Source: Chitinimonas koreensis (lineage in GTDB: Bacteria; Pseudomonadota; Gammaproteobacteria; Burkholderiales; Chitinimonadaceae). From it: 64,000 bases of DNA. How positions within the stretch are numbered: the stretch's first letter is position 1; each line of letters starts with the position of its first letter. Location: positions 4,737,001 through 4,801,000 of the forward strand of contig NZ_CP060704.1 in NCBI RefSeq assembly GCF_014353015.1. Reading direction: 5' to 3'. Positions 24,114 through 32,281 of this stretch are shown here, in pieces. The notes beneath the pieces are model-generated. The model saw nothing but the letters and a program-made list of their open reading frames with translations. It made no database searches and was not told where the DNA came from. The position numbers and the translations under genes are program-made.

Positions 24114-24965
24114 TTACAGCCAGTAGACGAAGACGAACAGGATCAGCCAGACCACGTCGACGAAGTGCCAGTACCAGGCCGCGGCTTCGAAGGCGAAGTG
24201 ATGCTCGGCGGTGAAATGGCCCTTGAGCGAGCGGAAATACATGACCGCCAGCATCAGCGCGCCGATGAACACGTGCATGCCGTGGAAGCCGGTCATCATG
24301 TAGAAGGTCGCGCCGTAGACGCCGGAAGCGAGCGTCAGGCCCATATGGCCCCAGGCATGCGCATATTCGTAGCCCTGCAGGCAGAGGAACAGCGCGCCGA
24401 GCAGCACGGTGACCAGGAGGCCGAGCTTGAGCTGGCCGCGGTTGTTCTTCATCAGGCCCCAGTGCGCCCAGGTCAGCGTCACGCCCGAGGTCAGCAGGAT
24501 CAGGGTGTTCCAGGCCGGCAAGCCGAAGGCGGCCATCACTTCGTAGGGTGCGGTGCCGTTGGGCGCCACCGAAGTCGGCCACATCGCCTTGAAGTCGGGC
24601 CACAGGAGCTTGTGCTGCATGTCGCCGAGCTCGGGGACCGAGATGGTGCGCAGGTAGAACAGCGTGCCGAAGAAGGCGGCGAAGAACATCACCTCGGAGA
24701 AGATGAACCAGCCCATGCCCCAGCGGAACGACAGGTCGACGCGCTTGGAGTAGACGCCCTTCTCCGATTCGCCGATCACGTCGCCAAACCAGCCGAACAG
24801 CATGTAGAGCAGGATGGCGAAGCCGACCGCCAGCGAAGCCCAGCCGATGTCGACCGAATTCACCGACAGCGCAGCGCCGAGGCCGATGAAGAACAGCGCG
24901 AAGGAACCGACCAGCGGCCACTTCGATGGCGCCGGTACGTAGTAGTCGGGTTGATGCGTTGCCAT
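24114..24965 (-). CDS. ctaE: cytochrome c oxidase subunit III
   Basis: A 283-residue subunit with seven predicted membrane helices. Typical segments are KWPLVGSFALFFIGLGA near the N-terminus, FRWGMGWFIFSEVMFFAAFFGTLFYLR in the middle, and the C-terminal TGFHGMHVFIGALML and WYWHFVDVVWLILFVFVYWL, all characteristic of COX3. It stabilises subunit I and the proton path in the aa3-type oxidase. It ends the structural operon ctaC-ctaD-small protein-ctaG-DUF2970-ctaE, 97 bases after DUF2970. Confidence 0.96.
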   Translation of the reverse strand: MATHQPDYYVPAPSKWPLVGSFALFFIGLGAALSVNSVDIGWASLAVGFAILLYMLFGWFGDVIGESEKGVYSKRVDLSFRWGMGWFIFSEVMFFAAFFGTLFYLRTISVPELGDMQHKLLWPDFKAMWPTSVAPNGTAPYEVMAAFGLPAWNTLILLTSGVTLTWAHWGLMKNNRGQLKLGLLVTVLLGALFLCLQGYEYAHAWGHMGLTLASGVYGATFYMMTGFHGMHVFIGALMLAVMYFRSLKGHFTAEHHFAFEAAAWYWHFVDVVWLILFVFVYWL

Positions 24966-25062
24966 ATTGTCTACTCCCTTGATGGGGTCCTCGTTTATAT
25001 GGAACGGCCTCGCGGCCGGTATTTCCTGTTTCTTGCCGCGGCCTTGCCGCCGCGGGCGTGCC

Positions 25063-25275
25063 TCAATGCGGCACGATATTCCTGACCAGCAGCACCAGGA
25101 TGGCGATGAACACCGCCACGCAGATCAGCGCGGCCAGGATGATCTGCACCGGATGCAGCTTCTGCATGTCGCTCTTCGAATCCTTGCCTCGCCGGATGCC
25201 GATGAAGGCCGACAGCACCGTCGCGACGGCGCGGAACGGGTTCAGGCTGGGCTTGTCGGATTGCGGTTCGCTCAT
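25063..25275 (-). CDS. DUF2970 single-helix membrane protein
   Basis: A 70-residue protein. A polar N-terminal half with FRAVATVLSAFIGIRRGK leads to one membrane helix (about 43-66, PVQIILAALICVAVFIAILVLLV) and a short tail. DUF2970 proteins are found next to oxidase subunit III in betaproteobacteria; their role is not established. The start codon overlaps the ctaG stop (ATGA, 25272-25275), so translation is coupled to ctaG. Confidence 0.88.
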   Translation of the reverse strand: MSEPQSDKPSLNPFRAVATVLSAFIGIRRGKDSKSDMQKLHPVQIILAALICVAVFIAILVLLVRNIVPH

Positions 25276-25820
25276 GATTGTCCCGGCGCCGGCTTGGCCG
25301 TGCCCTCCACTTCGAAGAAGCTGTACGACAGCGTGATGGTGTGGACGTCGGCCGGCAGCTTCGGGTCGATCACGAACACCACGGGCATGCGCCGCTTCTC
25401 GCCGGGCTGGAAGGTCTGCTGCTTGAAGCAGAAGCATTCGAGCTTGTTGAAGTAGTCCGCCGCGCGGCTCGGGCCGTAGCTGGGCACCGCCTGGCCGACG
25501 ATGGCGCGGTCCGAACGGCTTTCGACGTCGTAGACCACCTGCACCAGCTGGCCCGGATGCACCGCGAGCTGGGTCTTCTCCGGCGTGAAGCTCCACGGCA
25601 GTTCGCTGCGGATGTTCGCATCGAACTGCACCGTCACCGTGCGCGCCTGGTCGACCTGGGTGTTCTTCACCTCGGCCGGTTTGATCAGGTCGTTGATGCC
25701 GCTGACCTGGCAGAACTTCTGATAGAAGGGCACCAGCGCGAAGCCGAAGCCGAACATGCCGACCGCGATGACCAGCAGCTTGCCCAGCAGCCGGCGGTTG
25801 TCCGCTTGCGCGACCGCCAT
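25272..25820 (-). CDS. ctaG: cytochrome c oxidase assembly protein CtaG (Cox11)
   Basis: A 182-residue protein with one N-terminal membrane helix (about 12-30) and a periplasmic domain. The copper-binding pair is in KLECFCFKQQTF (C-x-C), and another conserved Cys is in YQKFCQVSGI, after the helix. Cox11 delivers copper to the CuB site of subunit I. It lies directly after the 32-residue small assembly protein (1 base gap) and overlaps DUF2970 by 4 bases, placing it in the structural operon. Confidence 0.95.
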   Translation of the reverse strand: MAVAQADNRRLLGKLLVIAVGMFGFGFALVPFYQKFCQVSGINDLIKPAEVKNTQVDQARTVTVQFDANIRSELPWSFTPEKTQLAVHPGQLVQVVYDVESRSDRAIVGQAVPSYGPSRAADYFNKLECFCFKQQTFQPGEKRRMPVVFVIDPKLPADVHTITLSYSFFEVEGTAKPAPGQS

Positions 25821-25821
25821 C

Positions 25822-25920
25822 TCAGTGCCCGAACAGCCAGAAGCGCGCGATGAAGCCCGCGCACAGCACGGCGGCGACGCTGGCCAGGATCAGCGCGGTA
25901 CGCAGGTTCTTGTCACGCAT
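25822..25920 (-). CDS. cytochrome oxidase small assembly protein, 32 residues
   Basis: Translation gives a 32-residue peptide starting MRDKNLRTALILASVAAVL and ending ARFWLFGH: a short positively charged head and a single membrane helix. The small gene fits exactly between the ctaD stop (25924) and the ctaG start (25820) with gaps of 3 and 1 bases, as in betaproteobacterial cox operons where such proteins are annotated as oxidase small assembly proteins. A GAGCC ribosome-site-like stretch lies just before the ATG. The precise role is not established. Confidence 0.8.
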   Translation of the reverse strand: MRDKNLRTALILASVAAVLCAGFIARFWLFGH

Positions 25921-25923
25921 GGC

Positions 25924-27559
25924 TCAATGCAGCTTCTGTTCGGCGGTGAGCTTCTCGACCAGCTCGCGGCTCGGCGGGTTTCCCAGGTGTGGAACGGCGC
26001 CGGCGACGGCACTTCCCACTCGAGCGTGTTGCCGCCCTCCCAGGGCTTCTGCGGAGCCGGGCCGGCGCCGCCCTTGATGGTCGGCAGCAGCACGCCGAAC
26101 AGGAAGTAGACCTGGGCCAGGCCGAAGGCCAGCGCGCCGACCGATGCCATCGAGTTGAACTCGGTGAACTGGGTCGCGTAGTCCGGGATCCGGCGCGGCA
26201 TGCCGGCCAGGCCGAGGAAGTGCATCGGGAAGAAGGTCACGTTGAAGGCGATCATCGACCACCAGAAGTGAATCTTGCCGCGGCTCTCGTGGTACATGTT
26301 GCCGGTCCACTTCGGCAGCCAGTAGTAGACGGCGGCGAACAGCGAGAACAGCGCGCCGGCCACCAGCACGTAGTGGAAGTGGGCCACCACGTAGTAGGTA
26401 TCCTGCAGCTGGATGTCGACCGCGGCGACCGACAGCACCACGCCGGAGAAGCCGCCCATGGTGAACAGGCAGACGAAGCCGATCGCGAACAGCATCGGGG
26501 TCTCGAAGGTCATCGAGCCCTTCCACATGGTGGCGATCCAGTTGAACACCTTCACGCCGGTCGGCACCGCGATCAGCATGGTGGCGTACATGAAGAACAG
26601 CTGGCCGGTCACCGGCATGCCGGTGGTGTACATGTGGTGGGCCCACACCATGAAGCTCAGGATCGCGATCGACGAGGTGGCGTAGACCATCGAGTGGTAG
26701 CCGAACAGCACCTTGCGGGCGAAGGTCGGGATCACCTGGCTGACCACGCCGAAGGCCGGCAGCGCCATGATGTAGACCTCGGGATGGCCGAAGAACCAGA
26801 AGATGTGCTGGTACAGCACCGGGTCGCCGCCGCCGGCGGCGTTGAAGAAGTTGGTGCCGAAATGGCGGTCGGTCAGCACCATGGTCACCGCGCCGGCCAG
26901 CACCGGCATCACCGCGATCAGCAGGTAGGCGGTGATCAGCGAGGTCCAGACGAACATCGGCATGCGCATCAGGGTCATGCCCGGCGCACGCATGTTCAGG
27001 ATGGTGGTGATGATGTTGATCGCGCCCATGATGGACGAGATGCCCATGATGTGGACCGCGAAGATGGTCAGGTCCATGCCCATGCCCATCTGCGTCGCCA
27101 GCGGCGCGTACAGCGTCCAGCCGGCCGCGGCGGCGCCGCCGGGCACGGCGAAGCTGATCAGCAGCAGCGCCGCGGCGGGCGGCAGCAGCCAGAACGACCA
27201 GTTGTTCATCCGGGCGAAGGCCATGTCGGGCGCGCCGATCATCAGCGGGATCATCCAGTTCGCCAGGCCGGTGAAGGCCGGCATGATCGCGCCGAACACC
27301 ATGATCAGGCCGTGCAGCGTGGTGAACTGGTTGAACAGTTCGGGCTTGAAGAACTGCAGGCCCGGGTGGAACAGCTCGAGCCGGATGCACAAGGCCATCA
27401 CGCCCCCGAGAGGAACATGATGAAGGCGAACCACAGGTAGAGCGTGCCGATGTCCTTGTGGTTGGTGGCGGTCACCCAGCGGCCGAGGCCGGTCGGGTGA
27501 TCGTGGGCGTGGTCATGGTCGTCGTGACCGTGCACGTGATCGGGATGAATGGTGGTCAT
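25924..27559 (-). CDS. ctaD: cytochrome c oxidase subunit I, two one-base frameshifts
   Basis: Catalytic 12-helix subunit of the aa3-type oxidase (about 545 residues once repaired). The start at 27559 opens a His-rich head (HPDHVHGHDDHDH) and GRWVTATNHKDIGTLYLWF. Frame 1 meets a stop at LSGGA unless one C is added to the run at 27403-27407, which gives the expected FLSGGVMALCIR. The core carries CuB ligands in GHPEVYIM (His with the cross-linked Tyr) and WAHHMYTTG, and heme ligands in AHFHYVLVAG. Near the end a second lost base at 25976-25978 must be restored to give ETPPSRELVEKLTAEQKLH and the stop at 25924. Two losses in G/C runs of a gene expected to be essential for this complex suggest assembly error. 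Confidence 0.92.
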
Positions 27560-27584
27560 GTTCTGTCTCCTCGCTGTCCGTGCA

Positions 27585-28709
27585 TCACTTGCGGGCGGCC
27601 TTGATGTCGGCGGGCTGCAGCAGATCGCCGGTCTTGTTGCCCCAGGCGTTGCGCTCGTAAGTGATCACCGCGGCGATCTCGGTATCGGACAGGGTCTTGC
27701 CCCAGGCCGGCATGGCGTTCTTGCCTTCCAGCACGATATGGATGTGATCGGCCTTATGCGCCGGGTCGCCGGCCATCTTCGAGCCGTCCAGCGCCGGGAA
27801 GGCGCCCTGGCCCTTGCCGTCCGACTTGTGGCAGACCGCGCAGTTCGCCTCGTAGACCTTCTGGCCGCGGGCGACCAGGTCGGGCATGGTCCAGACCTTG
27901 TTCGGATCGTCCTGGTTGGCCGCCATTTTCTTCTTCTGCTCGTCGACCCAGGCCTTGTACTTCTCTTCCGAGACGACGTTGACGACGATGGGCATGAAGC
28001 CGTGGTCCTTGCCGCACAGCTCGACGCACTGGCCGCGGTAGACGCCTTCCTTCTCGGCCTTGAACCAGGTGTCGCGGATGAAGCCCGGGATGGCATCCTG
28101 CTTGACGCCGAAGGCCGGGATCCACCACGAGTGGATCACGTCGTTGGCGGTGGTCAGGATGCGCACGCGCTTGCCGACCGGCACCACGACCGGGTTGTCG
28201 ACCTCGAGCAGATAGTCGGCGTTGCGCACCGGCTTCTGCCCTTCGTAGTTCTCGTACTGCTCTTGCGGGGTGGCGAGGCGGCTATGGAAGCTGATGCCGT
28301 CCTCGAGGTAGTCGTAGCCCCACTTCCACTGGTAGCCGGTGACCTTGATGGTCATGTCGGCGCCGCGGGTGTCCTTCTGGGCGATGATGACCTTGGTCGC
28401 GGGCCAGGCCATGGCCACCAGGATCAGGACCGGGATGATGGTCCACACCAGTTCGATGGTGGTGCTTTCGTGGAAATTGGCGGCTTTGTGGCCGGCGTCC
28501 TTGCGGTGCTTGAAGATCGAATAGAACATCAAGCCGAACACCACCACGAAGATCACCGTGCAGATGATCAGCAGCAAGGTGTGCAGGTCGTAGACCTTGC
28601 CGGCCAGATCGGTGACGGGCGTTTGCAGGTTGTACTTGTACTCGGCCAAGGCAGGTGCGCCGGCAAGAAGCGCCAGCGCTGCGATCGACCACGATGCGCG
28701 TTTCTTCAT
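27585..28709 (-). CDS. ctaC: cytochrome c oxidase subunit II with C-terminal cytochrome c domain
   Basis: A 374-residue caa3-style subunit. A signal/anchor (about 1-22) is followed by two membrane helices (about 40-62 and 80-100) and the CuA cupredoxin domain with VIHSWWIPAFG and the C-x3-C-x3-H-x2-M site in GQCVELCGKDHGFM. A fused class I cytochrome c domain (about 285-374) carries CAVCH and the axial Met in AMPAWGKTLSD. It takes electrons from cytochrome c. First gene of the structural operon; the ATG at 28709 follows GGGGA. The frame continues to 28832 without support. Confidence 0.96.
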   Translation of the reverse strand: MKKRASWSIAALALLAGAPALAEYKYNLQTPVTDLAGKVYDLHTLLLIICTVIFVVVFGLMFYSIFKHRKDAGHKAANFHESTTIELVWTIIPVLILVAMAWPATKVIIAQKDTRGADMTIKVTGYQWKWGYDYLEDGISFHSRLATPQEQYENYEGQKPVRNADYLLEVDNPVVVPVGKRVRILTTANDVIHSWWIPAFGVKQDAIPGFIRDTWFKAEKEGVYRGQCVELCGKDHGFMPIVVNVVSEEKYKAWVDEQKKKMAANQDDPNKVWTMPDLVARGQKVYEANCAVCHKSDGKGQGAFPALDGSKMAGDPAHKADHIHIVLEGKNAMPAWGKTLSDTEIAAVITYERNAWGNKTGDLLQPADIKAARK

Positions 28710-28885
28710 GTTGTCCCCAGTAACGACGCGCCCGCGGATGCGGGCGAGTTTCGCTTCTGCGCCGGTGTTCCGGCGTCGTGTCGTTTCTTGCCTTGTCTTG
28801 ACCGGCGTCAAGGCCGCGGCAAAAAGTCGCACGAATCCTAACAGAGGACTTAGGGTGGCTCAACGGCCAGAACTGGCAGAAATCC

Positions 28886-29578
28886 TTATCCAACAAGCCT
28901 TTCGAGCTCGAATCCGAGCATTTGCTCTTGATTCGATTCGGCTTTTTCCGCATTGACACGGTGAGGCAGGACAGCCAGCAGAGGCGCGCCGAGGTGTCGC
29001 GCCAGGTAGTCGAGGTTCTGCGCGCGCGCGCGCATGGACGGGTCGATGCAGTTGGCGACCCAGCCGGCCAGCGTCGCGCCGCGCGCGCGGATCGCCTCGG
29101 CGGTCAGCATCGCGTGGTTGAGGCAGCCCAGCCGCAGGCCGACCACCAGGATCACCGGCAGGCCGAGCGCGGCGGCCAGGTCGGCCATGCTGCGCGTCTC
29201 GTCGATCGGCGCCAGCCAGCCGCCGGCGGCCTCGACCAGCACCAGGTCGGCCATGCCGGCCAGCTCGCGGTAGCGCGCGGCGATCAGCTCGAAATCGATG
29301 CTCACGCCGGCCTCGCATGCCGCCAGGTGCGGCGAGATCGGCGGCAGGAAGGCGTAGGGATTGACCAGCTCGCGCGCGGCGGCGACGTTGCCGGCGGCGG
29401 CATGCGCCAGCACGTCCTCGCTGTCGAGCGTGCCGGCGGCGTTGACGGTGCAGCCCGAGGCGATCGGCTTCATGCCGACCGCGCGGTGGCCGGCTGCCGC
29501 GGCGGCGCGCAGCAGCGCGGCGGTGACGTAGGTCTTGCCGACTTCGGTGTCGGTACCGGTGACGAAATACCCTCTCAT
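28886..29578 (-). CDS. bioD: ATP-dependent dethiobiotin synthetase
   Basis: A 230-residue enzyme that closes the ureido ring of dethiobiotin from diaminopelargonic acid, CO2 and ATP. It shows the P-loop-like GTDTEVGKT at residues 8-16, MKPIASGC (substrate and Mg2+ site) and VEAAGGWLAPI in the second nucleotide loop. Length is standard. It starts 9 bases after bioC on the same strand, so DedA, bioC and bioD probably form one transcript. bioA, bioF and bioB are not in this window. Confidence 0.95.
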   Translation of the reverse strand: MRGYFVTGTDTEVGKTYVTAALLRAAAAAGHRAVGMKPIASGCTVNAAGTLDSEDVLAHAAAGNVAAARELVNPYAFLPPISPHLAACEAGVSIDFELIAARYRELAGMADLVLVEAAGGWLAPIDETRSMADLAAALGLPVILVVGLRLGCLNHAMLTAEAIRARGATLAGWVANCIDPSMRARAQNLDYLARHLGAPLLAVLPHRVNAEKAESNQEQMLGFELERLVG

Positions 29579-29587
29579 GGACCCTCT

Positions 29588-30472
29588 TTATTGGCGCCCC
29601 TGCGGTCGCGGCCGGAATTCGATCACCTGGCGGCCATCGGCGAAGCCGGGCTTGGGCGCCGGCTTCCAGGCATGGCCGTAGACCACCTCGTAGGTGGCCG
29701 GCAGGCGGCCGTCGCGGCGCAGCTTCTCGTAGGCGGCCTCGGCACGGGCGAAGGCTTGCTTGCCCATCAGCCCCCTGCCCCGGCCGACGGCGACGTTGTG
29801 GGCGCCGATCGCCTTGAGGTCGCGCATCACGTCGCGCACGTCGGCATAGGTGAGCACGATCTTCTCCATGTCCATCACCGGCGCGCTGAAGCCGGCGTGG
29901 CTCAGCGCGTCGCCGAGGTCGTGCATGTCGATGAATCGGTTGACGTGCGGCTTGTCGTCGGCGGCGGCGAAAGCGCCGCGCAGCTCCATCAGCGTATCGG
30001 GGCCGAAGGTGCTGAACATCAGCAGGCCTTCGGGCCGCAGTACGCGGTGGAATTCACGGAAGGCCCGGTCGGGCTCGTTGAGCCACTGGATCGCCAAACT
30101 CGACCACAAGAGGCCGAGCGAACCGTCGGCCAGCGGCAGCGATTCGAGATCGGCGCAAACCTGCCAGTTGCCGCGGCCGAGGACCCGGCCGAGCAGGCCG
30201 ACCTTGCCGGCCGCCAGCTTCAGCATCGACAGGGCGAGATCGAGCTCGACCAGGCGGGCATCGGGAAAACGCGTGCGCAATTTCGGGCCGGCGTAGCCGG
30301 TGCCGCAGCCGGCGTCGAGCATGCGGCCCGGTTCCAGCTTGACCAGCTCGAGCCGCTCCAGCATGCGGTCGGCCACTTCGCGCTGCAGCACGGCGGCGCC
30401 GTCGTAGCTGGCAGCCGCGCGATCGAAGGCGCGGCGGACCTGGCGCTTGTCGGTATAGAACGCTTCGCTCAT
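29588..30472 (-). CDS. bioC: malonyl-ACP O-methyltransferase
   Basis: A 294-residue SAM-dependent methyltransferase that methylates malonyl-ACP to start pimelate synthesis for biotin. It has the N-terminal VRRAFDRAAASYDGAAVLQREVADRMLERL typical of BioC, the SAM-binding MLDAGCGTGY motif (about 46-55), and FHRVLRPEGLLMFSTFGPDTL. The start at 30472 overlaps the dedA stop (ATGA, 30469-30472), indicating coupled translation. The protein is slightly longer than E. coli BioC, as is common in betaproteobacteria. Confidence 0.93.
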   Translation of the reverse strand: MSEAFYTDKRQVRRAFDRAAASYDGAAVLQREVADRMLERLELVKLEPGRMLDAGCGTGYAGPKLRTRFPDARLVELDLALSMLKLAAGKVGLLGRVLGRGNWQVCADLESLPLADGSLGLLWSSLAIQWLNEPDRAFREFHRVLRPEGLLMFSTFGPDTLMELRGAFAAADDKPHVNRFIDMHDLGDALSHAGFSAPVMDMEKIVLTYADVRDVMRDLKAIGAHNVAVGRGRGLMGKQAFARAEAAYEKLRRDGRLPATYEVVYGHAWKPAPKPGFADGRQVIEFRPRPQGRQ

Positions 30473-31125
30473 TCGGACGCCCGCGCCGCGCGGCCAGCCG
30501 CCAGGCGCATCTGCACGACGCGCAGCAGCACCGGCAGCACCGCCGCGCCGACGCCGATCAGCACGATCAGCGACAGGTTGCGCTTGATGAACTCGACGTT
30601 GCCGAACAGGTAGCCCAGCGGCACCAGGATGCCGACCCAGGCCAGCGTGCCGAGCACGCTGAAGCCGAGGAAGCGCAGGTAGGGCATCTGGGCCATGCCG
30701 GCCACGAAGGGCGCGAAGGTGCGCACCACCGGCACGAAGCGCGCCATCGCCACCGTCTTGCCGCCGTGGCGCTCGTAGAACGCATGGGTGCGGTCGAGGT
30801 GTTCGCGGCGGAACAGCTTGGAATCGGGATTGGCGAACAGCCGGTGGCCGGCGGCACGGCCGATCAGGTAGTTGGTGGAATCGCCGAGCACCGCGGCCGA
30901 GAACAGGCAGGCCGACAGCAGCCACGGGTCCATGCCGCCGGTGGCGGCCACCGCGCCGGCGACGAACAGCAGGGTGTCGCCGGGCAGGAAGGGGAAGATC
31001 ACCAGGCCGGTCTCGCAGAAGATCACCGCGAACAGGAACAGGTAGATCCACGGCCCGTACAGCGTCACCGCGGTGGCGATGTACTGGTCGAGATGGAGGA
31101 AGAGGTCGATCAGGCTGAAGTCCAC
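30469..31125 (-). CDS. DedA family membrane protein
   Basis: A 218-residue inner-membrane protein of the DedA/VTT family with four to six helices. Characteristic segments are FCETGLVIFPFLPGDTLLFVAG (the conserved E and F-x-P-G-D loop), GDSTNYLIGRAAG, and RFVPVVRTFAPFVAGMAQMPYLRF (the conserved G/R segment). Family members take part in flipping undecaprenyl phosphate and other phospholipids and in membrane homeostasis. Which lipid is moved here is not shown. It overlaps bioC by 4 bases although the two functions have no obvious link. Confidence 0.92.
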   Translation of the reverse strand: MDFSLIDLFLHLDQYIATAVTLYGPWIYLFLFAVIFCETGLVIFPFLPGDTLLFVAGAVAATGGMDPWLLSACLFSAAVLGDSTNYLIGRAAGHRLFANPDSKLFRREHLDRTHAFYERHGGKTVAMARFVPVVRTFAPFVAGMAQMPYLRFLGFSVLGTLAWVGILVPLGYLFGNVEFIKRNLSLIVLIGVGAAVLPVLLRVVQMRLAAGRAARASE

Positions 31126-31145
31126 GGGCGGCTCGATATAGGGGC

Positions 31146-31167
31146 GGCCGGCCCGCGCGGGCCGGCC
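31146..31167. terminator. GC palindrome between secF and dedA
   Basis: Perfect stem GGCCGGCCC-GCGC-GGGCCGGCC just after the secF stop (31175, minus strand). It lacks a T tract, so termination would be weak or Rho-assisted. Confidence 0.4.
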
Positions 31168-31174
31168 CGGTGAA

Positions 31175-32125
31175 TCAGACGACGGCCTCGTCCTTGACCT
31201 TGACCGGCTTGACCATGTTCTCGCGCGTCAGGCCGAACAGCAGCAGCAGCGGCGAGGCCACCAGCACCGAGGAATAGATGCCGAACACGATGCCGATGGT
31301 CAGCGCCATGGCGAAGCCGTGCAGCGCCGGGCCGCCGAAGATCAGCATGGCCAGCACCATGGTCTCGGTCGAGCCGTGGGTGATGAGGGTGCGGCTCATG
31401 GTGGCGGTGATCGCGTTGTCGATCACCTCGGTCACGCTGCGACCGCGCATGCCGGCCTTGCGGAAGTTCTCGCGGATCCGGTCGAACACCACCACCGATT
31501 CGTTGACCGAGTAGCCCAGCACCGCCAGCACCGCGGCCAGCACGGTGAGCGAGAACTCCCACTGGAAGAAGGCGAACACGCCGAGGATGATCACCACGTC
31601 GTGCAGGTTGGCCAGGATGGCCGACACGGCGAAGCGCCATTCGAAGCGGATGGCGAGGTAGATGATGATGCCGACGCAGACCAGCAGCAGCGCGGTGAGG
31701 CCGTGGGTGACCAGCTCGTCGCCGACCGAGGGGCCGACGAACTCGACCTTGCGGCGCTCGACCTGGGCGTCGGTCTTGCGCAGTTCGGCCATCACGGTCT
31801 CGGACAGCTGCGCGCTGGTGGCGCCGGCCACGGTGGGCAGGCGGATCATCACGTCGCGCGTGGTGCCGAGCGCCTGCACCTGGATTTCCTTGCTCTGGCC
31901 GCCGAGCTTGAGTCCTTCGACCTGGTGCCGCACCTGGTTCAGGTCGGCCGGCTGGCTGTAGCGCACTTCTAGCACCGTGCCGCCGGTGAACTCGACCGAC
32001 AGGTTGAGGCCGCGCGCGACCAGGAAGAACACGGCAAGCAGGAAGGTGACGAGCGAGATGGTCGTCGTCAGCTTCCCGTAGCTCATGAACGGGATGTCTT
32101 TCTTGAAATGGAACAGTTCGATCAT
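31175..32125 (-). CDS. secF: protein translocase subunit SecF
   Basis: A 316-residue, six-helix RND-related subunit that works with SecD to pull preproteins through SecYEG using the proton gradient. An N-terminal helix (about 18-38) is followed by a periplasmic domain (VEFTGGTVLEVRY) and helices 2-6 with FEWRFAVSAILANLHDVVI, GYSVNESVVVFDRIRENFR (the conserved D-R-x-R-E) and SRTLITHGSTETMVLAML. The start at 32125 (MIELFHFKKDIPFM) begins the family's usual first residues. It follows secD by 156 bases, a gap that carries a repeat-like palindrome. Confidence 0.95.
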   Translation of the reverse strand: MIELFHFKKDIPFMSYGKLTTTISLVTFLLAVFFLVARGLNLSVEFTGGTVLEVRYSQPADLNQVRHQVEGLKLGGQSKEIQVQALGTTRDVMIRLPTVAGATSAQLSETVMAELRKTDAQVERRKVEFVGPSVGDELVTHGLTALLLVCVGIIIYLAIRFEWRFAVSAILANLHDVVIILGVFAFFQWEFSLTVLAAVLAVLGYSVNESVVVFDRIRENFRKAGMRGRSVTEVIDNAITATMSRTLITHGSTETMVLAMLIFGGPALHGFAMALTIGIVFGIYSSVLVASPLLLLFGLTRENMVKPVKVKDEAVV

Positions 32126-32200
32126 GGTTTGGCCTGGCGACTGTTTGCAGTGGACCGGCATTCCGCTCGGAGCGCCGATCGCATGATTCCGGTTTCGTCG

Positions 32201-32262
32201 GCCGGAATTCGTTCCGGCAGCGGCGCTGAACCAGTGCACCGCCGGAACGGATTCCGACCTAC
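32201..32262. repeat. degenerate family F-like palindromes between secD and secF
   Basis: GCCGGAATTCGTTCCGGC (32201-32218) and GCCGGAACGGATTCCGACCTAC (32241-32262). The second ends in the TCCGACCTAC arm typical of the family F repeats. This makes the secD-secF gap unusually long for an operon. Confidence 0.5.
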
Positions 32263-32281
32263 GGGATGTATTGGGCGATCT

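Noticed and set aside
28709..28832. Extension of ctaC upstream to 28832
   Set aside because: Would add 41 polar residues before a clear signal/anchor sequence; the ATG at 28709 has a ribosome site.
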